Positions 53,050 to 63,213 of a DNA stretch of 64,000 nt are shown here, piece by piece. A program made the translations under genes and the position numbers. Below the pieces are notes generated by a model that did not search any database, had not been told where the DNA came from, and worked only from the letters and a program-made list of their open reading frames with translations. Positions within the stretch are counted from its first letter, which is position 1. Every line of letters starts with the position of its first letter. Location of the stretch: the NCBI GenBank assembly GCA_949825065.1, contig OX463847.1, positions 41,202,831-41,266,830 of the forward strand, given 5' to 3'. This DNA comes from Odontocerum albicorne (Eukaryota; Arthropoda; Insecta; Trichoptera; Odontoceridae).

Positions 53050-53451
53050 AAAATGGTCTGCTGGATTGAGTTTTTGCGTCAGTTGGATCTCGTAGGCATG
53101 CAGATCTAAATTTTTCGCGAGAATTCACTGTAAGGTGCTTCTTGGAATGTCTACTTCTTGTGAACCATGACAAATTGATGTCCCTGGCCCTGGGGATTCA
53201 GTAACACTTTCTCTCACTGAGGCTATGTTTTCGAGTGAACGCCCGCTTCGAGGATGCATGGGGTACTTATTGTCCAGAATCGAACGAGTTTCCTCAATTT
53301 TTTTAATTAATCTTCGAATTGATGACTCATTTTAACCGTTATTTCGACGGAAAATTTCATGAAGTTTACGAACTGTTTCAGAAAAACTTTCCCCATTTTT
53401 ATAATGAGTTTTAACAATAATAACGCGTTGTTCTTTCGGGTAGCGTTCCAT
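53050..53451 (-). pseudogene. Tc1/mariner-superfamily transposase N-terminus
   Basis: ATG at 53451 (minus): MERYPKEQRVIIVKTHYKNG, one stop near codon 39, SSIRRLIKKIEETRSILD, RSGRSLENIASVRESVTESP, HGSQEVDIPRSTLQ, LHAYEIQLTQKLNPADHF. Two helix-turn-helix regions and the GRPR-like linker (RSGRS) are visible. Cut before the catalytic domain by J1. Related to 38100-38740 (YKIQLTQ). Confidence 0.88.
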
Positions 53452-53558
53452 ATTTACTAATCACAAGATTGACAAATTAAATTTATCTACTGCCAACCTT
53501 AAAAAAAATGGCGCGAAATTTAAATCCTGTGCTCTTATTTCTGGTGATAGCAAAATCT

Positions 53559-53711
53559 TTTGTATACCAACGCTCGTATATAATTCAACACATCATCTTT
53601 TGCACTTCGTTCAACCGACTTTGGAACGATCTTCCTCACTTAATCTGGTGTGCGTAACTCTTATGGATATTTAGGAATAAACTAAAGAAGCATTATTTAC
53701 CTCCAATGAGG
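53559..53711 (+). pseudogene. LINE J6 C-terminal fragment
   Basis: Codons IQHIIFCTSFNRLWNDLPHL and FRNKLKKHYL match the end of the 36305-36510 copy. Confidence 0.72.
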
Positions 53712-53936
53712 TGCATGGCCGCGCAGTAACGCTCTGTCTATTCTTAAAAAAAAAAAAAAACGTGCCAGTGTGCTCTGATCGTCTCACTTCAGGTGGCGAG
53801 TTTGCCGGTGTGCAACGGATTACTTACTTAAAAAAAAAACAAATTCTATGGCACAACTTTGCTTTCCAACTAAATTGACATTGGAATGACGATACGATCC
53901 TCGACTACGAGACCCAGTAACGACGACGACGACGAT
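53712..53936 (+). mobile_element. SINE-C with deleted middle
   Basis: A-box head 'tgcatggccgcgcagtaacg', then straight to an A-run and the distal body 'tgctctgatcgtctcacttc', 'gatcctcgactacgagaccc', ending in CGACGACGACGACGA. B box and proximal body lost. Confidence 0.72.
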
Positions 53937-53963
53937 TTACCTCTAAGTATTCCTCGTCTTTAA

Positions 53964-54562
53964 CCCTTCTTTTCCTGTGATGTGTAACTAGTACACATTG
54001 TATCTAAACAGTTTGATATCTCTATAAATACAATAAATACTGGGTTCAGATATTAGGTATTACTCCATTATTCATTTACGCATTGAATGAAAAAAATAAT
54101 ATTAATAATAATTAGCACTTATCGGCCACATCAGAGATATTTTGTGAAAATTGGGAATAAATTCACCAATACAACCAAACGTGTGCGAGTGTTTGACGTA
54201 GGTATATTAATTCTAAAAAACCGCTTTGGATGAGAAAGCGACACTATTCACGTCTCACTCACACTCTACTTCGGTATATGGGAACGCAAGAAACAGAATC
54301 TCAGTTCGCTCGCTTCTCTCGCTTCAGTAGCTCGCGGGCATCCATTTGAGGTGGTCCCTTCGCCCGTTTTGTGAACGTCGGCTGATGTTTTTTTTTCATG
54401 TTTTCAGCAATTAAATTTCAATTATTATCACTTTTGACTTCAAATTTTATTCATTTAAGCGATTGGCTATGAATATTCTTATTTTAAATCGCTCATTTTT
54501 ACATGTGTATTGAATACACAGCACCGAAACGTGCAGATTTTTTTAGCATAGGAAGGGAAATG
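53964..54562. mobile_element. TTAA-flanked element, copy 1 (599 bp)
   Basis: TTAA at 53960-53963 and 54563-54566. Ends 'cccttcttttcc' and, reversed, 'catttcccttcc'. A sub-terminal palindromic 'gtgtaactagtacac' lies near the left end. Internal sequence about 85-90 percent similar by eye to 55146-55779. No transposase. Fits a piggyBac-type non-autonomous element. Confidence 0.85.
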
Positions 54563-54566
54563 TTAA

Positions 54567-55141
54567 ATCCCATAGAGTTATATCTTTGAATTTTCATTAA
54601 AATATTCTTTTTATACACGACGTTAAAGACTTGGTCATGGACACCAATCATAATTATATAACAAAACCTGATTCATTGTAAGAAATTACTTAAAGCAATA
54701 AATCCTCCGATGGATTTACGTGTATGTGCTAAATATTATTATGAAAACACTTGATTATCTATCGTGTGTCATGGCAAAACACTATCCAGATAAGAATGGA
54801 AACAAGGAGTATGAAAAAATTCTGACATAAGAAAATATGAAAAGTATGAAAGATAAAATAACACGTTTGACAATATTTATGGGTTTGGATGGGGTAAAAG
54901 TTATATTTTTTTCTTCTAAATCTTGATATCTGTCAACAAATCAGAGGCAGTATTGCCAGTACAAATAATATGGTCTTGTAAATAGTTGAATTGTTATTCA
55001 TTATTGACGCTCTGAATTTTGTATGATTTTAATTGAAAGGCAAACCAAAAAAAAAACAAGTTATTATAGAATGTCTGGAAAAATAATGTATGATGTAATA
55101 AAGAATGAGGAAATAATGCGGATTGAAAGATAATGCAGTGC
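54567..55141. other. spacer between the TTAA elements, no feature
   Basis: AT-rich; nothing recognised. Confidence 0.4.
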
Positions 55142-55145
55142 TTAA

Positions 55146-55779
55146 CCCTTCCTTCCTTGTGACGTGTAACTGGTACACATTGCTTCTAAAAACTTTAATA
55201 TCTCTATAAATATAATAAATACTAGGTTCAGATTTTAGGTATTCTCCGTAATACATGTACGCATTGAATGAAAAAATAATATTAATAATAATTAGCACTT
55301 ATCGGCCACAACAGAGATATTTTGTGAAAATCGGGAATAAATTCACCAATACAATCAAACGTATGACGTACGTATATTCATTCTAAAAACCGCTATGGGT
55401 GGGGAACCGACGCTATTTACGACTCATTATTACCCTACTTCGGTATATGGGAACGCAAGAAATAGAATCTCAGTTCGCAGTTGTTTCTTCCTTCGAAGTA
55501 TAACATACACAGTGTTAGTATTCCGAATCCCGTCTCAGTAGCTCGCAGCATCCATACGAGGTGGTCTCTTTCCCCTTTTTGTGAACGTCGGCCGATGTTT
55601 TTTCATGTTTTCAGCAATTAAATTTAAATTATTATCACTTTTGACTTCAAATTTTATTAATTTAAGCGATTGTCTATGAATATTCTTGTTTTTCCGATTT
55701 TAAATCGCTCATTTTTACATGTGTATTGAATACATAGCACCGGAACGCGCGTTTTTTTTTTAGCACCGGAAGGGAAAGG
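55146..55779. mobile_element. TTAA-flanked element, copy 2 (634 bp)
   Basis: TTAA at 55142-55145 and 55780-55783. Ends 'cccttccttccttg' and, reversed, 'cctttcccttcc'. Same orientation and body as copy 1 ('aattagcacttatcggccac', 'ctacttcggtatatgggaac', 'tttaagcgattg'). Carries about 40 bp absent from copy 1 near 55484-55530. Confidence 0.88.
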
Positions 55780-55783
55780 TTAA

Positions 55784-56084
55784 GATGAAGAAATTTCGAA
55801 ATTGAGATAATTCCGCGACGTAGAAATAATGAATGATGAAAGATTTATAAAATATTTAACAACTATGGTTTATTCCAGATATTTTGCGAATGTTATTTGT
55901 TTTCTGGAAAATAGTTTCGTATTTCTCGGATAGCTTACTTGATATCAGACGCTATGAATGTGTTTTTTTTTACCAAATGTGCTTATCACATTTTTTCAGC
56001 CATTGTTTGCATCATTTTGAACCACAGTATGTTTTATACTACCGCAAAGGATATGATGTGACATAAACATTAAAAAAAAATATT
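55784..56084. other. no supported feature
   Basis: Nothing recognised. Confidence 0.4.
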
Positions 56085-56310
56085 AATTAAGTGTATGGCA
56101 ACGATACGGCAAGCGATCGTGTGCGTCAAATGCGGTTTAAAAACATATGTAATTGTGATAAGACCCTCGAAGATAGTATCGACTCTAAGAGCTCGATTAC
56201 CACTGATGGCGACCAAATCAAGACTTTGATACATCGATAACAACCAGCGTTCTTCGACAAGAAAGATCGCCACGAGCATTTGTTGCCATTTTGTATTTAA
56301 ACTTGACCTT
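56085..56310 (+). pseudogene. mariner transposase N-terminal fragment
   Basis: Plus frame: NDTASDRVRQMRFKNICNCD, KTLEDSIDSKSS, then TTDGDQIKTLIHR. This parallels the mariner segment 'YGxDTxSxRxxxxRFKKFRxGDxxLEDxxRSGRPxxxxxDxIKxLI' between the two HTH motifs. An antisense 88-codon frame is a shadow. Confidence 0.75.
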
Positions 56311-56459
56311 AAAATACGAAATTTACTTCCGGACAAACTAATATTTTATACCAAGATGTAAGTTGTTATGTATTTGTCTGGTGTTGAATTTAGGTACACA
56401 TAAATATTTTTTATTAATTTAAAAAAGTGTTTTCAGTTGAGTTTATTTTATATAAACTT

Positions 56460-56624
56460 TTTTTTAACCTGGTGAGCTTATTGCCATGTGGCAACCAACC
56501 AGAAAGCTGTTTTTGATGGGCCCTGAGTGAAAACCATACTGGAATCCCGTTTTTTTTAAATCTGGGTTCCAGCGGGGATCGAACCCCCGATCTCCGGATA
56601 GGCAAACAAGCGTCTTATCACCTA
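56460..56624 (-). mobile_element. SINE-A, 5' end cut
   Basis: Tail from 'aacctggtgagcttattgcc', body 'atactggaatcccg', B box 'ggggatcgaacccccgatct', 'aagcgtcttatcac'. The A box is replaced by family Y. Confidence 0.85.
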
Positions 56625-57014
56625 TGTATAGAATGCATATTTTGGGAAATCAATTCGTTGAGGTTGCCAATATATGTTGCCATAGTCTGTTAAACTATAA
56701 AAGAAGGCTAATTGCAGAATTCATAAAATGTTGAATTTTTATTGTACTATTCTTTACGCGTGAATGTCATAAGTGACAGTCGGTGTGATGAGATGCGGAC
56801 AACTGACTCGAGACGGTCTCGTATCGTATAATCAACTGAGTATATTGTTATTTTTTTTTTATATTTTAGAAATAATTTTAACTTGTATACTCGCTTATTT
56901 AATATTACCTCAATGGTTTTGTTTTTTTTTTTATTTTGGGTTTATTGAATTGTTATAATTTTTTTTCGTTTTAATTTCAAAATTATTTTTCTTTGTAATG
57001 AATCACTACTCACT
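56625..57014. repeat. family Y, copy 2
   Basis: See copy 1 at 51226. Interrupts or abuts a SINE-A on its left; another SINE-A head follows on its right. Confidence 0.85.
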
Positions 57015-57039
57015 CCCAGTTTTCCCCAATTTATTATAT

Positions 57040-57127
57040 TTTAAATCTGGGCTCTCGAGCGGGGATCGAGCTCGCAATCTCTGGATCGGCAGACAAGCGT
57101 CTTACCACCAGGCCACGGAGGTCATCA
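57040..57127 (-). mobile_element. SINE-A head only
   Basis: 'gcggggatcgagctcgcaat' (B box), 'cagacaagcgtcttaccacc', 'aggccacggaggtcatc' (A box), all reversed. Confidence 0.82.
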
Positions 57128-57199
57128 CCTTGTATACTTCAAGAGGTTACGTGAAAAAGCTTACGTGTGGAAGAAATAACCTTTAGTAAATAGCCTTAT

Positions 57200-57715
57200 A
57201 CCGATGCACCAAAGCTATTACGAATATGTCCATGACACTATCTAACTCGTTCGAAGAATTGTGAGCTGTCCAGCATTTCTACAAAGATTAGCTTTAAATG
57301 TTCCTAACAATTACACTAGTCTGCGCCGACAAGAACTGTTTTCAATAACATGCCCAAAGAACGGGTATTATACCAGCTGCTATGTTTGTTGGAAGGGCCT
57401 TAACTCTTTTGAACGGGACTGCTTCGGATATTGACATATTACATATCACATTACCAAAAGCAAAAGTAAATTTTCTTCTAAGATTGAGTGCGTTAGAAAG
57501 CACTCATCAACGTATTTAAGTGACTGAATATATGCGTATGTGTGTATGTATGTGTATGTTTGTGTGTATATGATATATGTATGCATATACATAATTTTTT
57601 ATTTTATATAATTTTTATTGTATATACATTCTCGTATATATATTTTTTAATGTTAACATTTCTTGTATTTTAAATGTAATTGGGTTAAGCCTGTTTGGGG
57701 AAAATAATTATCACT
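57200..57715 (+). pseudogene. LINE J2 C-terminus and 3' UTR
   Basis: Frameshifted codons: NYTSLRRQELFSITCPKN, then GRALTLLNGTASDIDILHI and a LPKAKVNFLLRLSALESTHQ stretch ending near 57520. A 3' UTR follows to 'gggttaagcctgtttgggg'. The 'xxLxRxxLF...ASDIDIL...LK' layout is CR1/Jockey-like. Confidence 0.75.
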
Positions 57716-57779
57716 TATCCACGAGCAAATATCTTAATATGTTAAAAATGTGTTTGACTTTATATTATTTATAACAAAT

Positions 57780-57885
57780 TAACACTGTGGAGGTTTCAAA
57801 ACATCGTAATTTTTTTTAGTCAAAAACTGTATATTTTATATACTGTAAATAAAATGGAATAAACAGTGTTTTACTCAACAAACAA
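57780..57885 (+). mobile_element. Penelope-like terminal motif, partial
   Basis: 'aaatggaataaacagtgtt' and 'acactgtggaggtttcaaa' match the termini and inner flank of the inverted-repeat element at 27430-28065. Confidence 0.5.
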
Positions 57886-57957
57886 CCAAGTGTGTGACTT
57901 TGGCCTAAATATACGAAATTACTTTCCGGACAACCCAATATTATCTGACTATTTTGA

Positions 57958-58200
57958 TGGTGATGATACAAATAATGTACATCTTATTCGCTGACATCAC
58001 GTCTAGCAAACCAATGCTTTTGTCACTAATCGTGCGCCTCCTCGCCCCCATTCGATAATGTACATCTTATTCGCTGATGTTGATGATACAAATAATGTAC
58101 ATCTTATTTGCTGACATCACATCTAGCAAACCAATGCTTTTGTCACACATCGTGCGACTCCTCGCCCCCATTCGATTCATCTTAATGATTTTACCACGTT
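57958..58200. repeat. 120 bp tandem duplication
   Basis: 57960-58079 and 58080-58199 share 'gatgatacaaataatgtaca', 'tctagcaaaccaatgctttt' and 'ctcctcgcccccattcgat'. Few differences. The first unit also contains a short reiteration of 'aatgtacatcttattcgctg'. Confidence 0.93.
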
Positions 58201-58578
58201 ATCTGTCCATGAGTTCTGCTCTGTTCTGCCGTGTTGTGCTGTGTTGTGTTGACATCTGTTTTAGAGATCCCCTCTCTGCGCCTGCACATATAATACTGTA
58301 GATACAATATTATTATATTGCACGCTGAACTAGGCACGAGCACTAGCATTGATTCATGACCTTTGTTTAATCCCACTGACACGATGATAGTGCGTTTCCT
58401 TTGTGTCATCGTTCCATCGCTACGTATTCTATTTAGGAATTTTCCTTTCCAACATCCTATTTGACTCCGTAGTCATGTTTTATTTCATTTTTGAACTTGT
58501 CAATATTGTCATCGATTTATGTTCCTTGGTTTAACTTATTAATTTATTGAAAATATTTTGATAAGAGCATCTAAACTC
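58201..58578. other. no supported feature
   Basis: A (tgtt/tgct) run near 58226-58255; nothing else. Confidence 0.4.
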
Positions 58579-58714
58579 ATAGCATGGTCCCGGGACGTTT
58601 GAAATTTTATGTCTCAAAGGGATGGGTAAAATCGTTTTTTTTTTACAAATTGAATCGTTTTTTTTTATAAATCGAAAATTAGTTTTTCTCTAAACTGACG
58701 TTTTTATTCCGAAT

Positions 58715-58882
58715 TTATATTTTTTATTTATTATTACACATGACAAGAAATATACACAATTTGAGAAAAACAACAGATAATTTGATTTGGACATACAATT
58801 TTAAAGGATCTGGGTTTGTTGCCTTTCATTTGTCGTATCCCCAGTAAACTAGGCTTTTGCCTGTATCTCACTGAGGATATTT
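58715..58882 (-). mobile_element. SINE-D inside MITE-Z
   Basis: 'ttttttatttattattacac', 'cccagtaaactaggcttttg', 5' end 'tctcactgaggat'. Confidence 0.88.
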
Positions 58883-58984
58883 AGCATGAGAAAAATAAAT
58901 CGATACTTCTTTCCGATTTTTGATTACACAAAAACAAAACCCCGTTGCACGCTCTCATCAACCTGACAGTGACACTCAACTACA

Positions 58985-59210
58985 ACTGGAAACATCTTGC
59001 GAAATTCAACTCCTCACACATCATCACTTCAGAAAGACCAAAAATATTCATCCCACACTATACCGCACACAATCATAAGAATAAAAAACAAAATCAAAAC
59101 AAAATTAAAACAAAAAAAAAAAAATACACAGAAACACAAATACAAAAACAACCAAAATTAAAACAACAAGAAGACAAAATTAAAACAATAAAATTAAAAC
59201 AACATATTAT
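58985..59210 (+). repeat. repeated coding-like segment, copy 2
   Basis: Open frame 58945-59220. The peptide FNSSHIIT, RPKIFIP, TAHNHKNK is shared with 21205-21330, followed by a Lys/Gln/Asn-rich A-run region. Orientation and parent element unknown. Confidence 0.72.
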
Positions 59211-59611
59211 ACTGACCTAATGTATTGTATGATTTGTATCTATCTTTAAATAGGTCACTATGAATTAATACTAATTATGAACATTTAATTTTATGTATGA
59301 AAAAATCGAAAATCCAATTATCGTATACCCCATCCCTAGCCAATACGAACTAACGTAGTGACTTTTGACGAACATCGCCAAATATTATTTGATTTTAACA
59401 AACATACATATTTTTGCTAATTTGAAACAAGATGTATTAATTTGTCATTATTGTTAGTTTTATGTAATGTATTTACTTAAATAACTTGCTATTTATTAGA
59501 ATCGAGGCTTATATTAAAGTTGATAAAATAATTAAAATTACTGAACGTCGTTACAAGGTTGTATTGGGACAAATTTGTGAATCGTCACAGGGACTATTCT
59601 TCTTTAGTATG

Positions 59612-60334
59612 TGTGCTTTTATTTCATGGAATGGATTATGTGAAGTGGATATCCGATGATGAATTGGAAAGGCAAAATCGGCTATGACAAGTTACACAAA
59701 GATTTGGACTAACGAGTTTATTCTGAGAAGAATCCAAATCTGTCTGGTTGTCTTTAATTTTCTTCATAGCACTGTATGTAATGGTAACATGGACAATAAG
59801 GATGAAGGAAACTAAAATGATCGAAGCCTTCGAGATCGGTGTTGGAGGTGGGTGCTCTATATCCCATAGACCGCAAGGCACTCCAACGTATCTATCAACC
59901 AATAATTGGAGATTACAGAGAGACTTTCGACAACATGGAGAAAAAGAATCATAACATACTTGGGGCATATTGCTAGAAAAAGAAGCTGGTGATGACGGAG
60001 ACAGTTGTGGTAATGCGAGCAAGTGGAAGGTGTTCTATGAAATAGACAGATTAAATAAAGGAGTTAACATGAATATCTTTAAACGCTACATTTTTCATGA
60101 CCCACAACTGGGAGGGATGGATTCAGGTTGTGCGCCGATTTTGAGATATAGCAGAGAATCACGACACAGCATCAATCAGAAAAAAAAGAAGAAGAATTGT
60201 AAATACGTGAAACACAAAACTTACTCGCAGTCTGAGATGATTTGGCCATCAAGAACGAAAGCATGAAGAAATAATACTTCAAATATTCAGTGTAAATTTG
60301 AGTGGACGGCTTTAAATTAATGCTAGACAGAAAC
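59612..60334. other. moderately GC-rich segment, unrecognised frames
   Basis: Frames of 128 (minus, 59636-60022), 68 (plus, 59748-59954) and 98 codons (plus, 59970-60266). A plus-strand reading includes YLGHIARKRS, faintly like the RTE 'YxGHxxR' box, but not enough to call. Confidence 0.35.
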
Positions 60335-60408
60335 CCTTTAAAAAAAATATTACCACCGGGAATGGAGCCCGTAACCCCTAGACAGGCGTCTTATCAATTG
60401 GGTCAAAT
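60335..60408 (-). mobile_element. SINE-A head fragment
   Basis: 'gggaatggagcccgtaaccc' (B box) and 'caggcgtcttatcaattggg'. Confidence 0.7.
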
Positions 60409-60410
60409 AG

Positions 60411-60872
60411 TTTTTGAGTATTCCATAGAAGGTGATAGTAGAAATTGTATGATTTTTTTGTTATTATGAAGTTAATGTTTTTGAAAGTTGACTAAATAAA
60501 TGGAAGATTCATTCCACTTGTATCATTGATCTATACGGACTGGAATTAAAAAAGAAACAAATATTTGGCTTTCCTCGATCCAGTCAAGCTTTTTGACAGA
60601 CATCAGCTGAGCTCGCATACCGATCCGATCGCGCGTTCACTTGTTTTTAGATCTATTTTTATCTCGCTCGCTCCATCTCCCTTCTTCCGATTGTCGATTG
60701 CATGTGTGTGCTTCTTTCTCATACATCGACCAACCACTGTTTGGGTGAACACACCGGCCTTGAACTTTCCAAACTGATATAAGTTTTAATGGGAATTTAT
60801 CTGCTAGAAAACTATGTTCGGTTACACTGTACTTTTGGTGAGGTTTTTTTTTTTTTCATTTGTATGGTATAG
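60411..60872. other. no supported feature
   Basis: A 70-codon frame (60565-60777) in a C/T-rich tract is unrecognised. Confidence 0.35.
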
Positions 60873-61325
60873 ATTCTGCATTGCTTAGTTGGTAACATGC
60901 CTGTCTTTCAGCCTGAGGGTCGCAAGTTCGATTACAGATGATACCATATTTAAAAAAAATATATAAAATAGTTCCTTCTGGTTTTCACTTGACCCTTTAT
61001 ATACTCGTATATCATAAACACGTGTATACTAATATAGACACATTTAGTTAATTATTTTATTGCCAAATATGTTGGCACCCATTACTGGCCATATTAAAAA
61101 CATTTTTTCTATTTTTTGTAATTCCTTTAACTATAATTATGTTTCTCGACTCTTCTGCATGTTCATAATCTTCAACACATGTCACATTTGAACACTGGTG
61201 ATGAAAATTATGACAATCATGGTGGCTAAATATTTAGCCACCAACCTATAAAGGGTTTTTAACATATTTTCGGTTGGTTGATAAAGATTAACACTTAACA
61301 AAAAGTCCGTCAGGTTGTACTCTGT
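60873..61325 (+). mobile_element. SINE-A interrupted by about 260 bp
   Basis: 60873-60990: 'attgcttagttggtaacatg', 'gtcgcaagttcgattacaga', 'ctggttttcacttgaccc'. Tail 61248-61325: 'gtttttaacatattttcggt', 'gtccgtcaggttgtactctg'. A poorly preserved duplication of the 'cctctttaac' region may mark the insertion. Confidence 0.75.
61220..61243. repeat. 24 bp perfect palindrome
   Basis: tggtggctaaat followed by its exact reverse complement, at the right end of the sequence inserted in SINE-A. A related imperfect palindrome (ttgccaaatatgttggca) lies near 61061. Confidence 0.95.
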
Positions 61326-61329
61326 ACAA

Positions 61330-61503
61330 TTTATATATTTTATTTATGTATATACACGTATGACAAAAAATCTTACAAATACATAATTTGTGAAAAAAAC
61401 AACAGGTAATTTAATGTGGACACATAATTTTAATGAATCTGGGTTTGTTGCCTTTCATTTGTCGTGTCCCCAGTAAACTAGGCTTTTGCCTGTATATTAC
61501 TGA
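61330..61503 (-). mobile_element. SINE-D
   Basis: 'cgtatgacaaaaaatcttac', 'aacaacaggtaatttaatgt', 'cccagtaaactaggcttttg', 5' end 'attactgagga'. Abuts the SINE-A tail on its left. Confidence 0.85.
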
Positions 61504-61667
61504 GGACAAATGAAAATGTAATACAATACACTAACTAATATACGAGTATGGTACCCTTTTACATATTCGAACCTGTAATTAAGATATATTGAAGAGCGTG
61601 GCCTGGAGACAATATTATCTTCTACCCCATCAATCGGCCATTCAACCTCTCGGAAAGTATGTTCTTC

Positions 61668-61830
61668 ATCAATACACCTCATACAACTTACTACGATCTA
61701 TCCAACTTTTTAGGTTTCCTGCTTTCAAAATATCATTCATTTGATCCGACCACACTTTTCTTAGTCTTCCTCTACCACGCCTTCCGCTCATATCAGTTCT
61801 ATATATCAATTTCTTCATTTAATATGAGAT
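61668..61830 (-). mobile_element. RTE-1 fragment
   Basis: 'ctttcaaaatatcattcatt', 'cacacttttcttagtcttcc', 'tctaccacgccttccgctca'. Confidence 0.75.
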
Positions 61831-62269
61831 GTTTTTCCATAATTTGTACGAGTATAACTCAATGTTTCTGCCCCCCTTTTTTGTCGATTTTATTTACGCC
61901 ATTTCGATAAATAAATAAAGAATGGTTAAGTGAATAACAGAAAACCCTCTTTATGGGTTCCTACCCTCTTTATGGGTTCTTACCTTTTCCCTCTCTGTTC
62001 CTCCTGTAGCCTCAAACGAGTCGGTTGCTGGAACTTTTTACTTGTATAAAATAACATTTAGCAAGGAATTTCCAGCAGTAATCGCGAAAGTCATCTATGC
62101 TGAGTAATGGCTCCCATTTGATAAATTACTCTTGTTAACAAGAAATCTCTGGTGCGCAGGACTAAATTTACCTACGGTCCCTTAAATGTGGCTCTACATT
62201 ATAATTTTATGCGAACAGTCCTGGCACACCCTTAAGAAGGATTCTGTAAAAGGTTATATTCAGAATTTA
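61831..62269. other. no supported feature; 20 bp duplication
   Basis: 'ccctctttatgggttc' occurs twice in tandem (about 61944-61980). Nothing else recognised. Confidence 0.45.
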
Positions 62270-62580
62270 GTGTAGACGCAATAATAATAATAATAAAATT
62301 GATATAGCGCCGTTCAGAGAGCAGTTCAGTTCAGTTCGATCCAACCTCCCCCCATGATATTATGGGAATAAAACAACTCCCATCCAGCGCGATTTACATT
62401 TGAAGATCGATTTTCTTTTTATGAGCGCAACGTTACGTAGGGACGAAGAACTAACTACCCAAAGGTGGCGACGGCGACACACACGAGTGTGAAAAGAATA
62501 GTTGTGACTTAAGGCCTAACATCACGGGATAAGGAAAATGACTCGTAGTGCGGTAAATATAGTTATAAAGTGCCTGAATA
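62270..62580. repeat. J3-type AAT tail (-) joined to family R copy 2
   Basis: 62278-62325: AATAATAATAAT, then 'gatatagcgccgttcagaga', the J3 terminus reversed. 62325-62580 is family R: 'cagttcagttcgatccaacc', 'aaaggtggcgacggcgacac', 'tgactcgtagtgcggtaaat'. Confidence 0.65.
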
Positions 62581-62648
62581 CCTGGATTTCAAGCAGCCCA
62601 TCAAGTTGCCAGTACTGTTCAAAAAATGTTTCGAATGCAGCAAAACCA

Positions 62649-63213
62649 TCTTTTGACGCCACTAGATCGGAGTATCCAATCGGTCCGAACATGAACCGAT
62701 GTAAAGTTGAGTCAAACTATCCTTTGACGCCACTAGATCGGAGTAGCCAATCGGTCCGAACATGAACCGATGTAAGGTTGAGTCAAACTATCCTTTGACG
62801 CCACTAGATCGGAGTAGCCAATCGGTCCGAACATGAACCGATGTAAGGTTGAGTCAAACTATCCTTTGACGCCACTAGATCGGAGTAGCCAATCGGTCCG
62901 AACATGAACCGATGTAAGGTTGAGTCAAACTATCCTTTCACGTCACTAGATCTGAGTAGCCAATCGGTCCGAACATGAACCGATGTAAGGTTGAGTCAAA
63001 CTATCATTTGACGCCACTAGATCGGAGTAGCCAATCGGTCCTACCATGAACCGATGTAAGGTTGAGTCAAACTATCATTTGACGCCACTAGATCGGAGTA
63101 GCCAATCGGTCCGAACATGAACCGATGTAAGGTTGAGTCAAACTATCCTTTGACGCCACTAGATCGGAGCATCCAATCAGTCCGAAGATGAACCGATCTG
63201 AGGATGAGTAACG
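62649..63213. repeat. 71 bp tandem repeat, 8 units
   Basis: Units start at 62649, 62720, 62791, 62862, 62933, 63004, 63075 and 63146. The core 'cactagatcggagtagccaa' and 'cggtccgaacatgaaccg' (self-complementary CGGT/ACCG) are almost invariant. Only the terminal units are diverged. Confidence 0.97.

Larger units (their letters stand above)
58579..59611. mobile_element. MITE-Z copy 3 with composite insertion
   Basis: 58579-58707 is the left end ('tagcatggtcccgggacgtt') and about 59216-59611 the right end ('gtcacagggactattcttc'). The approximately 505 bp between them hold SINE-D (58715-58882) and a coding-like repeat. Confidence 0.85.

Noticed and set aside
56070..56336. minus-strand 88-codon gene
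   Set aside because: Antisense shadow; the plus strand encodes a recognisable mariner N-terminal region.
59636..60266. gene or RTE fragment
   Set aside because: Only a faint YLGHIARK match to the RTE box; no other motif in order.
62649..63213. CRISPR-like array
   Set aside because: Units are contiguous 71 bp tandem copies with no variable spacers, in a eukaryotic sequence.
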